From Bosea vaviloviae (GTDB lineage Bacteria > Pseudomonadota > Alphaproteobacteria > Rhizobiales > Beijerinckiaceae), in NCBI RefSeq assembly GCF_001741865.1, contig NZ_CP017147.1, positions 5,571,001 to 5,635,000 of the forward strand: DNA of 64,000 nucleotides, read 5' to 3'. Within the stretch, counting starts at the first letter, position 1; each line of letters starts with the position of its first letter. This document shows positions 17,199 to 25,336 of the stretch, one piece after another. Made by a program: the position numbers and the translations under genes. The notes under the pieces were generated by a model that was not told where the DNA came from, ran no database searches, and saw only the letters and a program-made list of their open reading frames with translations.

Positions 17199-17477
17199 TC
17201 AACTCCAGAGCAACTGCCGCGCCCCCCGCCCGCCCTCCTGCCCGATGTCATCAATCAACCAATAGCCGTCGCCGCAGTTCCGATGCGACGCTCGCAAGCA
17301 GTCAACCAGCGAACGGCGCTCGAAGCCTTGCCCATCCTTTTCGCCATTGAGGATGCGCGTCATCAACTGTAGCGAGTGATTGAGCGGATCGAGGCCGATA
17401 TAGACCGCTCCCCCGATCGGCACCTCTGCCGCCCAAGTCCCCACCTTCCACTCGAAGGCTGTTACCTCGCGCTGCAT
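17199..17477 (-). CDS. Hypothetical protein (doubtful)
   Basis: A possible 92-residue protein starting MQREVTAFEWKVGTW. It contains IGGAVYIGLDPLNHSLQLMTRI and a Cys-rich patch LVDCLRASHRNCGDGYWL. Amino-acid composition looks protein-like but no family was recognised. A second frame (MSKGGISGPEIEAVVV at about 17540) runs into the same region, so the gene could be frameshifted or decayed. Confidence 0.35.
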   Translation of the reverse strand: MQREVTAFEWKVGTWAAEVPIGGAVYIGLDPLNHSLQLMTRILNGEKDGQGFERRSLVDCLRASHRNCGDGYWLIDDIGQEGGRGARQLLWS

Positions 17478-17854
17478 CTCTTGGATCTTGCCGGGGGACA
17501 ACGACCGCTTCGATCTCTGGACCAGAGATGCCCCCCTTGCTCATCGTCGATAGGCGCGCGAGCGCCATCCGGGAACCAGCCGCGCACGAATCCACGCGAG
17601 ACGCACCCATCGGCTTCGGCAAGAACCAGAGCACGCTCTATGAGGAAGGCACGAAGCGCCACGTGCTCGCTGCCATATTCGGCAATGAGATTGGCAATCT
17701 CCCACTCAACATCATCTGGTTCCGGAGCAGCTGGGCTGAGATGATCCGCGCCCCCTGCATTGGAACAAAAAAGGAACATTGTCGACGCAACGTCAAGATA
17801 ACTGTCGATGGCCCACAGCAGAATTGATACAGAATCCACCCAATCCAATGCCAC
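17462..17854 (-). CDS. Hypothetical protein (doubtful)
   Basis: An open frame of 130 codons with a GTG start. The middle segment DDVEWEIANLIAEYGSEHV and ALRAFLIERALVLAEADG looks like a genuine helical protein, but the C-terminal end is Arg/Ser/Pro-rich and resembles out-of-frame translation, so a frameshift near 17520 is likely. An ATG at 17779 is an alternative start. No family recognised. Confidence 0.35.
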   Translation of the reverse strand: MALDWVDSVSILLWAIDSYLDVASTMFLFCSNAGGADHLSPAAPEPDDVEWEIANLIAEYGSEHVALRAFLIERALVLAEADGCVSRGFVRGWFPDGARAPIDDEQGGHLWSRDRSGRCPPARSKRCSAR

Positions 17855-17893
17855 AATAACGCATGTAATATATTGATTTCAAATAGATATTCT

Positions 17894-17921
17894 GAGTTCA
17901 ATCCTCTCTCGCAGCACCAGC
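17894..17921 (+). repeat. attR-like copy of the tRNA-Thr 3' end
   Basis: Identical over 28 bases to 15415-15442. It is not a second tRNA: no D or anticodon arm precedes it, and the upstream DNA is AT-rich. Confidence 0.9.
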
Positions 17922-17995
17922 CCGTCTCCGCATTGGCACGTTCTGGGTCATGATGCCCGGAGGCGCGCGATGCTCTGGTGATTACCAGGTGCCCG

Positions 17996-19054
17996 TCAGG
18001 CGAACGCCGCCTGCTCCCGGGCGACGCTTTGCGCCGCGACCTTGGCAGCCTGCCGCAGCCAGTCGCCACCGCGACGAGCGAGATCCTCCTGGATCATGGG
18101 CAGGACAGCAGGGTCGTTGGCGTGACAGTTCGCGATTTCCCGCCCCATGAGCTTGAGCATCCGGGGAAACAGAAGCTCGTCGGCGGCGTCCTTCACCTCG
18201 ATCTTGCGGCTGTTGGGCGAGAGGCGGCGCACAACGATTCCGTTGCTGACCTGATAGTGCGGGTCGGGCGCACGGCACCGGCCAGCAGCGATTTCGCCGA
18301 CGCGGATCGTCGTGGTGCCGGGGGCATGTCGCAGCGACCAGGCCGAGACGACGATGGCTTTCGCTTCACGCAGGACAGGTCCGCCGCGCCATGTGCCGCT
18401 GGCGACGAAACGAGGCCGCCCGAGACTCCCGGTTCCGGCGGTGCGGGGGGACATCACCAGGGGCGTAGCCGGATCAGGCATGACAGCGCGCAAGGCATTC
18501 TCGTATCGCGGTGGGATGGCGGTGGGCGCGAGAGCGTCGATTTTTTCCCAGAATGCCGCCCGCTCCGGCTCCGGCTGCACGATCGCCTTGCGCAACCACT
18601 TGTAGTCGCGCTCCAGCACCAGCGGGGCGGGAGCGGCAAGGCCCTGGGTGTAGCCCTCCAGGAGAGCGGTGCAGATCACGGACGCGGTCGGGCCGTCCTC
18701 GCGAGCGAGGAGAGCGCTGGTGGCGAGGCGGACGAGATCGAGCGGATAGGGCATGACGGCGGCTTCGTCGAAGTCGTTGGCGCCCCAGATCAGTCGGCCC
18801 TCGACGTCGCGCCAGGTGCCGAAGTTCTCGATATGGGTGTCGCCGATCGCCAGAATCTCGGGGGCGTCGGCGAGTTCGGGACAGATTTCCAGGATCGTCT
18901 CGGCCCAGCGCCAATAGGTTGCGCGCAGGAATGAAAAAGGGCCGTCGTGCATCTTGCGATGTTTTTCGGCGAGGCCGGCCTTGACGAAGTCTGGACCGAT
19001 CTGAGCTTTCAGCCAGGTTTCATAGGCACGCGTCGAGGCCTTGATGGTGTTCAC
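17996..19054 (-). CDS. DUF2252 family protein
   Basis: Protein of 352 residues with the hallmarks of DUF2252, a family with a kinase/aminoglycoside-phosphotransferase-like outline and no assigned reaction. Segments include RKMHDGPFSFLRATYW, AIGDTHIENFGTW (GDxHxxNFG) and NDFDEAAVMPYPLDLVRLA, followed by VREAKAIVV-type strands. The start is a GTG at 19054. It lies just outside the right attachment repeat of the tRNA-Thr island and diverges from the HMG-CoA reductase operon. There is no signal peptide. Confidence 0.85.
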   Translation of the reverse strand: MNTIKASTRAYETWLKAQIGPDFVKAGLAEKHRKMHDGPFSFLRATYWRWAETILEICPELADAPEILAIGDTHIENFGTWRDVEGRLIWGANDFDEAAVMPYPLDLVRLATSALLAREDGPTASVICTALLEGYTQGLAAPAPLVLERDYKWLRKAIVQPEPERAAFWEKIDALAPTAIPPRYENALRAVMPDPATPLVMSPRTAGTGSLGRPRFVASGTWRGGPVLREAKAIVVSAWSLRHAPGTTTIRVGEIAAGRCRAPDPHYQVSNGIVVRRLSPNSRKIEVKDAADELLFPRMLKLMGREIANCHANDPAVLPMIQEDLARRGGDWLRQAAKVAAQSVAREQAAFA

Positions 19055-19553
19055 TGCGGCGACCTTCCGATGTTACACTGAGGTTGGCTCCCCGGCGCGG
19101 TGTCCTTAACATAGGGCGAACGCGTGGCGCTTATGAACCATTCGCGACGTCGGGCATGTCTTCTGTATACCGGCGATCCATCGCTGTGCGCTCACGCACT
19201 TGCAGCCCAGCACCATTCGCGCACCTCCGGCATGTCGACGCCGTGCTCGCGGATATCGCGCCCATGCTCGATCAGCTTGTCGCGGATACATAGTCGGCTT
19301 GATCTGGTCCGCTTTTCCGGGCCGCCGGAGGTTGGTGTTTTCCGGCCTTTGTCACAGTGGCGAACTGGGAGCGCCGCTTGCGTTCCGCAATGAGATCGGC
19401 GGCTTATGGCCGATGGCGCCATGCGTCCGATGCGAGCTTGTGATTGAGGAATTTCTTCAGCATACCGGCATCCTGCCGCAGCGACATGCCAGAAATTTAC
19501 AAGCTGCGCGCTATGGCCGACAAGACTCCATCTCCAGCCAGGCGCTTCCAGGC
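19055..19553. other. 500-base region without an intact gene
   Basis: Between the DUF2252 gene and the HMG-CoA reductase operon. It contains a phosphoketolase 3' fragment at about 19192-19290 (separate entry). The rest, including the presumed operon promoter at about 19300-19553, shows no recognisable gene; I could not identify a convincing -35/-10 pair. Confidence 0.5.
19192..19290 (-). pseudogene. Phosphoketolase C-terminal remnant
   Basis: The minus strand encodes IRDKLIEHGRDIREHGVDMP and then EVREWCW before a stop. This is the characteristic C-terminus of xylulose-5-phosphate/fructose-6-phosphate phosphoketolase (DKL-EH--YI--HG-DMPE-R-W-W). Upstream of about 19290 the frame no longer resembles the enzyme, so only the last 30 or so codons survive. 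Confidence 0.7.
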
Positions 19554-20834
19554 ATGTCGATCATCCCATCTTCGGTTCTGCGCCTGCTCGACCGCTTGCG
19601 CGCGTCCTATACGGTCGAGCAAGCGCGCAGCCGGATGAGCCATAGGGCCGAGCTGGTGCCCCAGCGTGCGCTGCGCTCATCACGCGTGACGGATGCTGCC
19701 AGCATCGCCTCGCTCTGGCGGCAGCTGCACGCGGCCGGTGTCGCGACCGAAGCCGCCGAACCGGTTCTGGCAGACACGCAGACGCTCACCGACGCCGCGG
19801 CTTACTGCGCGAATATCGAGGCGATGATCGGGACGCTGAAGCTGCCGCTGGGTGTCATCGGTCCGCTCGTGATCAATGGCCTCAACGCCAACGGCGCCTA
19901 CTACCTGCCGCTGGCCACCACGGAAGCGGCGCTGGTTGCATCCTATGCGCGCGGCGCGGCGGTCGCGACAAAGTCAGGCGGCGTGACGACGGCCCTGTTG
20001 AACGAGGGCGTCCTGCGCAGCCCCGGCTTCAAGTTCGCCGGTCTCATCGATGCCGGCCTCTTCGTGGAATGGGTTACGCGCAATGTCGACGATCTCCAGG
20101 CGGCGGCGGAGGCGACCACGCGTCACGGCAAGCTGATCTCACTCGAACCGATGATCGACAACGACATCGTCTTCCTGCTCTGCCGTTACACGACCGGCGA
20201 TGCCGCCGGCCAGAACATGGTGACGATCGCCACTGACGCGCTCTGCCGCCGGATCGAAGAAACCTGCCCGATCAAGCCGCTTCACTGGTTCATCGAGGCC
20301 AATTTCTCCGGTGACAAGAAGGCCTCCTATCTCGGCCTGCTCACCGGCCGCGGCCGGAAGGTCAGCGCCAGCGTCATCATTCCAGGCCCGCTCGTCGAGA
20401 AGCACCTGCATGTCAGCGTCGACCGGATGATGGCCTATGGCGAGATGGCCAATCTCGGCGCCCTGCTCAGCGGGCAACTCGGCGCGCAGGGGCACTATGC
20501 CAACGGGCTGGCAGCCTTCTACATCGCGACGGGGCAAGACGCCGCATGCGTCTCCGAATCGGCGGTCGGCTTCACCCGAATGGAGCGGCGCGGCGCAGAT
20601 CTCTTCATCTCCGTCACGCTGCCCAACATCCTGGTCGGTTCGGTTGGCGGCGGCACCGGCTTGCCAAGCCAGTCGGCGGCGCTCTCGCTATTGGGGCTGA
20701 AGGGCACCGGCCATGGCGCCGCGCTGGCGGAGGTCGCAGCGGCTTTGTGCCTATGCGGGGAGATCTCCATCATGGGCGCCATCGCTGCCGGGCATTTCGC
20801 GTCCGCCCATGACAAGCTTGCGAGGCGCAGGTGA
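19554..20834 (+). CDS. Class I hydroxymethylglutaryl-CoA reductase-like enzyme
   Basis: NAD(P)H-dependent reductase of 426 residues resembling class I HMG-CoA reductases, which reduce HMG-CoA to mevalonate. Catalytic residues appear intact: Glu89 in EAMIGTLKLPLGVIGPL, Lys255 in SGDKKAS, Asp329 in GQDAA, and His414/His419 near the C-terminus. The cofactor/CoA motifs TTEAALVASYARG and GGGTGLPSQ are present. The ATG at 19554 gives a normal catalytic-domain length; the open frame upstream is non-coding in composition. It is the first gene of a seven-gene operon and overlaps the next by four bases. No other mevalonate-pathway gene is nearby, so either mevalonate is made for an unusual product or a different acyl-CoA is reduced. 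Confidence 0.9.
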   Translation: MSIIPSSVLRLLDRLRASYTVEQARSRMSHRAELVPQRALRSSRVTDAASIASLWRQLHAAGVATEAAEPVLADTQTLTDAAAYCANIEAMIGTLKLPLGVIGPLVINGLNANGAYYLPLATTEAALVASYARGAAVATKSGGVTTALLNEGVLRSPGFKFAGLIDAGLFVEWVTRNVDDLQAAAEATTRHGKLISLEPMIDNDIVFLLCRYTTGDAAGQNMVTIATDALCRRIEETCPIKPLHWFIEANFSGDKKASYLGLLTGRGRKVSASVIIPGPLVEKHLHVSVDRMMAYGEMANLGALLSGQLGAQGHYANGLAAFYIATGQDAACVSESAVGFTRMERRGADLFISVTLPNILVGSVGGGTGLPSQSAALSLLGLKGTGHGAALAEVAAALCLCGEISIMGAIAAGHFASAHDKLARRR

Positions 20835-21775
20835 CGGCCGACCTATCGAACGAGCGGGCGCTGCCCTTGCTGCGCCGGCTCTGGATCTACCAGGCCGAAC
20901 GCTTTCCGCTGGCGAAGACGTCGATCCTGCTCGTGGTCTTCACCGCCGCGAGCATCAGTGTCTCGGCCCATCTCGGCGGTCGCACGCTGCCGGCCTGGTC
21001 GGCCTTCGCGACAGCCTTTCTGGTGACGTGGATCGTTTTCTTCCAGCTCCGCGCCTGCGACGAGGTCAAGGATGCCGAGGATGATCGCCGCTTCAGGCCG
21101 GAACGCCCGGTGCCACGCGGCCTCCTGAGCTTGCGCCTGATCGTCAATCTCGGCATCGCCGGTGTCCCCGTCGCGGCATTAGTGACGGTGCTGTTTGCGC
21201 CTGCGCTGATCTGGCCGCTGGCTCTGGTCTGGGCCTGGCTTGCGATGATGAGTTTCGAGTTCTTCGCGCCAGCCTGGCTGAAGGCACGGCCCTTCCTCTA
21301 TCTCGTCTCGCATATGGCGATCATGCCGCTGATCGACCTGTTCGTGACCGCCTGCGAATGGCTGCCACGTGCCGGTGCGCCGCCGCCGGGGCTCTGGCTC
21401 TTCCTGGCGCTCAGCTTCGTCAATGGCTGCGTCTTGGAGATCGGCCGCAAGCTCTATGGTCGCGAGAATGAGCGACCGGGCGTCGAGACCTATTCGGCTC
21501 TGCTGGGCCCCAAACACGCCGCTCTGGCCTGGAGCGCCTGCACCGCCCTGGCCTATGGGCTCCTGCTCGGCGTCGGCAATGCGGTCTCGGCCTTTTTGCC
21601 GGTCGCCATCATCGGGACGGTCGCGCTGGCGGCGACATTGGCCTGCGCCGCTCGCTATGCCCGCAACCCCGTTGGCGGCACACAGAAGACGGTGGATGCG
21701 ATGGCCGGCCTTTGGGTGCTGGTCTGCTATGGCGCGGCGGGCTTCGCGCCGTTGCTGGCCGGAGGCACGATGTGA
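20831..21775 (+). CDS. UbiA-family prenyltransferase
   Basis: Integral membrane aromatic/lipid prenyltransferase of 314 residues with about eight hydrophobic segments. The first Asp-rich motif is ACDEVKDAEDD (Asp77, Asp81, Asp85) followed by the family's PERPVPRG. The second conserved loop is EIGRKLYGRENERPGVETYS (about 204-223). UbiA enzymes transfer a prenyl chain from a diphosphate to an acceptor; which acceptor is not visible. The GTG start overlaps the reductase stop (GTGA). Coupling to an HMG-CoA reductase and a phytol-kinase-like gene points to isoprenoid lipid assembly. Confidence 0.88.
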   Translation: MTADLSNERALPLLRRLWIYQAERFPLAKTSILLVVFTAASISVSAHLGGRTLPAWSAFATAFLVTWIVFFQLRACDEVKDAEDDRRFRPERPVPRGLLSLRLIVNLGIAGVPVAALVTVLFAPALIWPLALVWAWLAMMSFEFFAPAWLKARPFLYLVSHMAIMPLIDLFVTACEWLPRAGAPPPGLWLFLALSFVNGCVLEIGRKLYGRENERPGVETYSALLGPKHAALAWSACTALAYGLLLGVGNAVSAFLPVAIIGTVALAATLACAARYARNPVGGTQKTVDAMAGLWVLVCYGAAGFAPLLAGGTM

Positions 21776-24240
21776 GCGGTTTCATCCTTCAAGCGCATGA
21801 GGCAGGCGACCCGGCTGCCGCCGGCGGCAAGGCCGCAGCGCTTTCGGCGCTGATACAAGCGGGTTTCGACGTTCCCCCCTTCCTGGTCATCCTTCCCGAG
21901 GGCGTGTCCGCGCGCGGCCTCAAGGCGGAGACACGCAAGGGTCTCCAGGCCGCATTGCCCGGCATTGGGCCTGGCCCGTTCGCCGTTCGCTCCTCCGGGC
22001 GCGAGGAGGATGGCGCGAGCCATTCTCATGCCGGGCAGTTCCTCTCCCTGCTCGACGTGGCCGAGCCCGAACTGGCTGCCGCCGCGCTGAAGGTCTGGCG
22101 CTCGGGCAGCACCGACAGCCTGAAAGCCTATCGCGCCTCGCGCGGCCTCGATCCGGCCAGCGGGGCGCCCGCCATCATCGTGCAACGCCTGGTCAAGGCG
22201 CGCGCGGCCGGCGTCGCCTTCTCGGCCGATCCGGTCGGCGGTCGGCGCAATCGCTTCGTCATTTCCGCCATCGCCGGCCTCGGCGACAAGCTCGTCGGCG
22301 GCGAGGCGGATGGCGACGATTATGTGATCGATGCCGCGACGGGCACCATGCTGGAGGGGCCCCGGGACGGCGTGCTCGGCACCACGGACATCGCCGCGCT
22401 CACCGGGCTGATCGCACGGGTCGCCGCCGCGAGAGGCTCGGCCCAGGACATCGAATGGTCGTTCGAGGGCGATCGGCTCTTCCTGCTGCAGGCGCGCCCG
22501 ATCACGACCCAGCTGCGGGACCCGGCCTGGCCGGACCCAACTGTGACGATTTTCGACAACTCGAACATCGTCGAGAGCTACCCCGGCCTCGTCTCGCCTT
22601 TGACCTACAGCTTCGCGCAATACGCCTATGCCCGCGTCTACCGCCGCTTCGTCGCGCTGCTCGGCGTCGCGCCTGTCCGCATAGCCGAAAGCGCGCCGAT
22701 CTTCGACAACATGCTCGGACGCGTCGACGGGCGGGTCTATTACAACCTCGTCAACTGGTATCGCGCGCTGGCATTGCTACCGGGCTTCAGCCTCAACCGC
22801 GCCCATATGGAGACGATGATGGGCGTCAGCGAGCCGTTGCCGGCCGCGATCAGCGCCAGCATCGGACCGGGGCCGGTGCGCGGCTTCGCCAGGGCTGTCG
22901 AATACGCCCGGATGGGCCGCGCGGGCTTGGGCCTCGTCTTCGAGGCGCTGCGGCTGACACGGACGATCCGGGGCTTCTATATCAGGCTCAACGGCGCGTT
23001 GCGGGTCAAGCCCGACGCCATCGCCGCCATGCCGCTCTCGGCGCTGGCGACAGAGTATCGAACGATCGAGGCCGGCCTGCTTGACCGCTGGGACGCGCCC
23101 CTGGTCAACGACTTCCTCTGCATGATCGCCTTCGGGGCTTCACGAAAACTGCTGGAGCGCTGGTGCGGGCCCGATGGCGTCGAGATCCACAACGCGGTCA
23201 TGATCGGACAGGGCGACATCGTCTCGGCTGAACCGGCCCGGCGCATCGCGACGATGGGCGCGCTGGCTGCGGGCAAGCCGCAGCTGATCGAGGCCTTGCA
23301 GCGTGGCGATCTGACGGCAGGCAAGGCCGATGCTGCTCTCGGGCGCGAGATCGACGCCTATCTCGCCAAATTCTCCGACCGTTGCACGGAAGAGCTGAAG
23401 CTGGAGAGCATCACGCTCGACCAGGACCCCGCGCCGCTGCTCGCAGCGATCGCCGCTGCCGCCCTGACGCCGCGCGCAGCCCATGGCCGGAGCGCGGATG
23501 GGACGGCGGCGCTGGACCGCATCCTCGGGGATCGTCCGATCCGGCGCAGGATCGCGCGCCTGATGCTGGGCTGGGCCCGCGACCGGGTCCGCGATCGCGA
23601 AAATCTGCGCTTCGAGCGCACCCGTATCTTCGGCCACGCCAGGCGCGTGCTGGTTGCCATGGGGCGCCAGCTCGCCGCGCTGGATGCGATCGATGCTCCG
23701 CGCGACGTCTTTCTGTTGACCGTCCCCGAACTGCTCGGCGCGATCGAAGGCTTCGGTACGACGGCCGATCTCAAGGGTCTCGTCACGATCCGCAAGGCCG
23801 AAATGGCGCGGGCGACTGAGCGACCGGATCCGCCGGAGCGCGTCACCGTGACGGGCGCCGCCGGCCTCGGATCGGAAGGCGTGACCGTTTTGGAGCCAAC
23901 ACTCACCGATGCGTCGGAGACCGTTCGCAAGGGCACGGGCTGTTCGGCCGGCACGGTGCGCGCCAGGGCACGATTGATCCGCGACCCGCGCCGGGAAGCG
24001 CTGGTCCAGGGCGAGATTCTGGTGGCGAGGCATACCGATCCCGGCTGGATCGCGGTGTTCAGCAACGCCTCGGCCATCGTCGTCGAGCGCGGCAGCCTGC
24101 TGTCGCATTCGGCGATCGTGGCGCGCGAGATGGGCATTCCCTGCGTGGTCGGGCTCAAGGGCGCACTCGACTGGATCGTCGATGGCGAGATGATCAGCGT
24201 CGATGGCGCTTCGGGCGAGGTGAGGAAGGCCGATGGCTGA
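21772..24240 (+). CDS. PEP-synthase/rifampin phosphotransferase-like dikinase
   Basis: Protein of 822 residues with the three-part dikinase layout. The N-terminal ATP-grasp (pyruvate phosphate dikinase type, about 1-250) has GGKAAALSAL, PFAVRSSGREEDG, QRLVKARAAGVAFSADPV and WSFEGDRLFLLQARPIT. A large helical middle region (about 260-690) has no recognised motif and would be the acceptor-binding part. The C-terminal swivelling domain has ERGSLLSHSAIVAREMGIP with phosphohistidine His779. This order (ATP, substrate, His) is that of rifampin phosphotransferase and of PEP-synthase-like proteins, which use ATP to give AMP, Pi and a phosphorylated product. A GTG start overlaps the UbiA stop. In this operon it may phosphorylate a lipid or small-molecule intermediate; antibiotic inactivation is the less likely alternative. 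Confidence 0.85.
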   Translation: MSGFILQAHEAGDPAAAGGKAAALSALIQAGFDVPPFLVILPEGVSARGLKAETRKGLQAALPGIGPGPFAVRSSGREEDGASHSHAGQFLSLLDVAEPELAAAALKVWRSGSTDSLKAYRASRGLDPASGAPAIIVQRLVKARAAGVAFSADPVGGRRNRFVISAIAGLGDKLVGGEADGDDYVIDAATGTMLEGPRDGVLGTTDIAALTGLIARVAAARGSAQDIEWSFEGDRLFLLQARPITTQLRDPAWPDPTVTIFDNSNIVESYPGLVSPLTYSFAQYAYARVYRRFVALLGVAPVRIAESAPIFDNMLGRVDGRVYYNLVNWYRALALLPGFSLNRAHMETMMGVSEPLPAAISASIGPGPVRGFARAVEYARMGRAGLGLVFEALRLTRTIRGFYIRLNGALRVKPDAIAAMPLSALATEYRTIEAGLLDRWDAPLVNDFLCMIAFGASRKLLERWCGPDGVEIHNAVMIGQGDIVSAEPARRIATMGALAAGKPQLIEALQRGDLTAGKADAALGREIDAYLAKFSDRCTEELKLESITLDQDPAPLLAAIAAAALTPRAAHGRSADGTAALDRILGDRPIRRRIARLMLGWARDRVRDRENLRFERTRIFGHARRVLVAMGRQLAALDAIDAPRDVFLLTVPELLGAIEGFGTTADLKGLVTIRKAEMARATERPDPPERVTVTGAAGLGSEGVTVLEPTLTDASETVRKGTGCSAGTVRARARLIRDPRREALVQGEILVARHTDPGWIAVFSNASAIVVERGSLLSHSAIVAREMGIPCVVGLKGALDWIVDGEMISVDGASGEVRKADG

Positions 24241-25336
24241 GAGCGAAATCGCCGGCAAAGCCTCCTTCGAGGCGATCCGCTATGCCCAGCTCTGGGAGGA
24301 TGCCGATGTGCTGACCGCCGCGCTCGGCACACCGCCCGGCGCCACGCTGGTCTCGATCTGCTCGGCCGGCGACAACGCGCTCGCCATGCTGACGCTCGAC
24401 CCCGCGCGCGTCGTGGTCGTCGACCTGTCGCCGGCGCAGATCGCCTGCCTGCGCATCCGCATCGCGGCCTATCGCGGACTGGATCATGCCGCGTTTCTGG
24501 AGCTGATGGGCTCCCGCCCGAGCGAGCGGCGCGGCGGCCTGCTGGACCGCTTCATACAAGGTCTGCCGGAGGCCGAGCGCGCCTTCTGGGCGGCAAGGCG
24601 GGAGGACATCATCGCCCACGGGCTCGGCGGCATCGGCAAATTCGAGCGCTATTTCCGGGTGATGCAGCGTTACCTGCTGCCGCTCGTCCATTCCCGCGAG
24701 ACCATCGCGGCGATCTTCCAGCCGGGCAAGAGCCGGCGGGAGCGCGAGCACTTCCTCGATACGCGCTGGAACAGCTGGCGCTGGAACCTGCTACTGCGCG
24801 GCTTCTTCTCGCGCTTCACCATGGGACGGCTCGGCCGCGACCCCGCCTTCTTCGACCATGTCGAGGGCAGCGTCGCCGCCCATGTCGCCCGCCGCATCCG
24901 CCACGCCGCTGTCGATCTCGACCCGGCCCTGAACCCCTATCTGCGCTGGATCCTGACCGGGAGCCATGGCGCGGCGCTGCCGATGGCCTGGCGCGCGGAG
25001 CATTACGAGACGATCCGCGGCCGGCTCGACCGGCTCGACATCCGCCAGGGCTCGCTCGAAGCCTTCGTCTCGACAGGCGAAAAGGCCGACGGCTTCAACC
25101 TCTCGGATATTTTCGAATACATGAACCCGCAGGTTTTTGAGGCCGTCTATGGCAGCGTCGTCACTGCTGCCCATCCGGGCGCGAGGCTGGTCTACTGGAA
25201 CATGATGGCGCCGCGCCGCCTGCCGCCGGCCCATGCCGGCCGCATGCTGCCTCGGCCGGATCTCGAGGCGCCAGGCAAGGCGGCCGACAAGGCGTTCTTC
25301 TATTCCGACTTCGTCGTCGAGGAGGTGCGGGCGTGA
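24233..25336 (+). CDS. BtaA-like DUF3419 protein (3-amino-3-carboxypropyl transferase family)
   Basis: Protein of 367 residues of the DUF3419/BtaA family. BtaA moves the 3-amino-3-carboxypropyl group of S-adenosylmethionine to the hydroxyl of diacylglycerol in betaine-lipid synthesis. Visible features are the N-terminal IRYAQLWEDADVL, the SAM-binding SICSAGDNALAMLTLDP and VVVVDLSPAQIACL, and the C-terminal FNLSDIFEYM and LVYWNMMAPRR. It overlaps the dikinase gene by eight bases and the next gene by four. No BtaB methyltransferase follows, so the product is unlikely to be ordinary DGTS; an unmethylated homoserine ether on another lipid is a plausible inference. Confidence 0.85.
   Translation: MAESEIAGKASFEAIRYAQLWEDADVLTAALGTPPGATLVSICSAGDNALAMLTLDPARVVVVDLSPAQIACLRIRIAAYRGLDHAAFLELMGSRPSERRGGLLDRFIQGLPEAERAFWAARREDIIAHGLGGIGKFERYFRVMQRYLLPLVHSRETIAAIFQPGKSRREREHFLDTRWNSWRWNLLLRGFFSRFTMGRLGRDPAFFDHVEGSVAAHVARRIRHAAVDLDPALNPYLRWILTGSHGAALPMAWRAEHYETIRGRLDRLDIRQGSLEAFVSTGEKADGFNLSDIFEYMNPQVFEAVYGSVVTAAHPGARLVYWNMMAPRRLPPAHAGRMLPRPDLEAPGKAADKAFFYSDFVVEEVRA

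Larger units (their letters stand above)
15443..17893. mobile_element. Small tRNA-Thr-integrated genomic island, no integrase visible
   Basis: About 2.45 kb bounded by the 28-base direct repeats at 15415-15442 and 17894-17921. Contents are a GST gene, two related tiny proteins and two doubtful frames, all on the minus strand. The right end is clearly AT-rich, unlike the surrounding genome. No integrase, transposase or excisionase could be recognised, so this is probably a remnant or an element mobilised in trans. The stretches 15443-15648 and 16676-16925 hold nothing recognised. Confidence 0.75.

Noticed and set aside
17894..17921. A second tRNA gene suggested by the perfect tRNA 3' sequence
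   Set aside because: Only the T arm half and acceptor 3' strand are present, with AT-rich non-tRNA sequence upstream; it is an attachment-site duplicate.
24233..25336. Standard DGTS betaine-lipid synthesis (btaAB)
   Set aside because: The BtaA-like gene has no BtaB methyltransferase neighbour and sits among isoprenoid-type enzymes.
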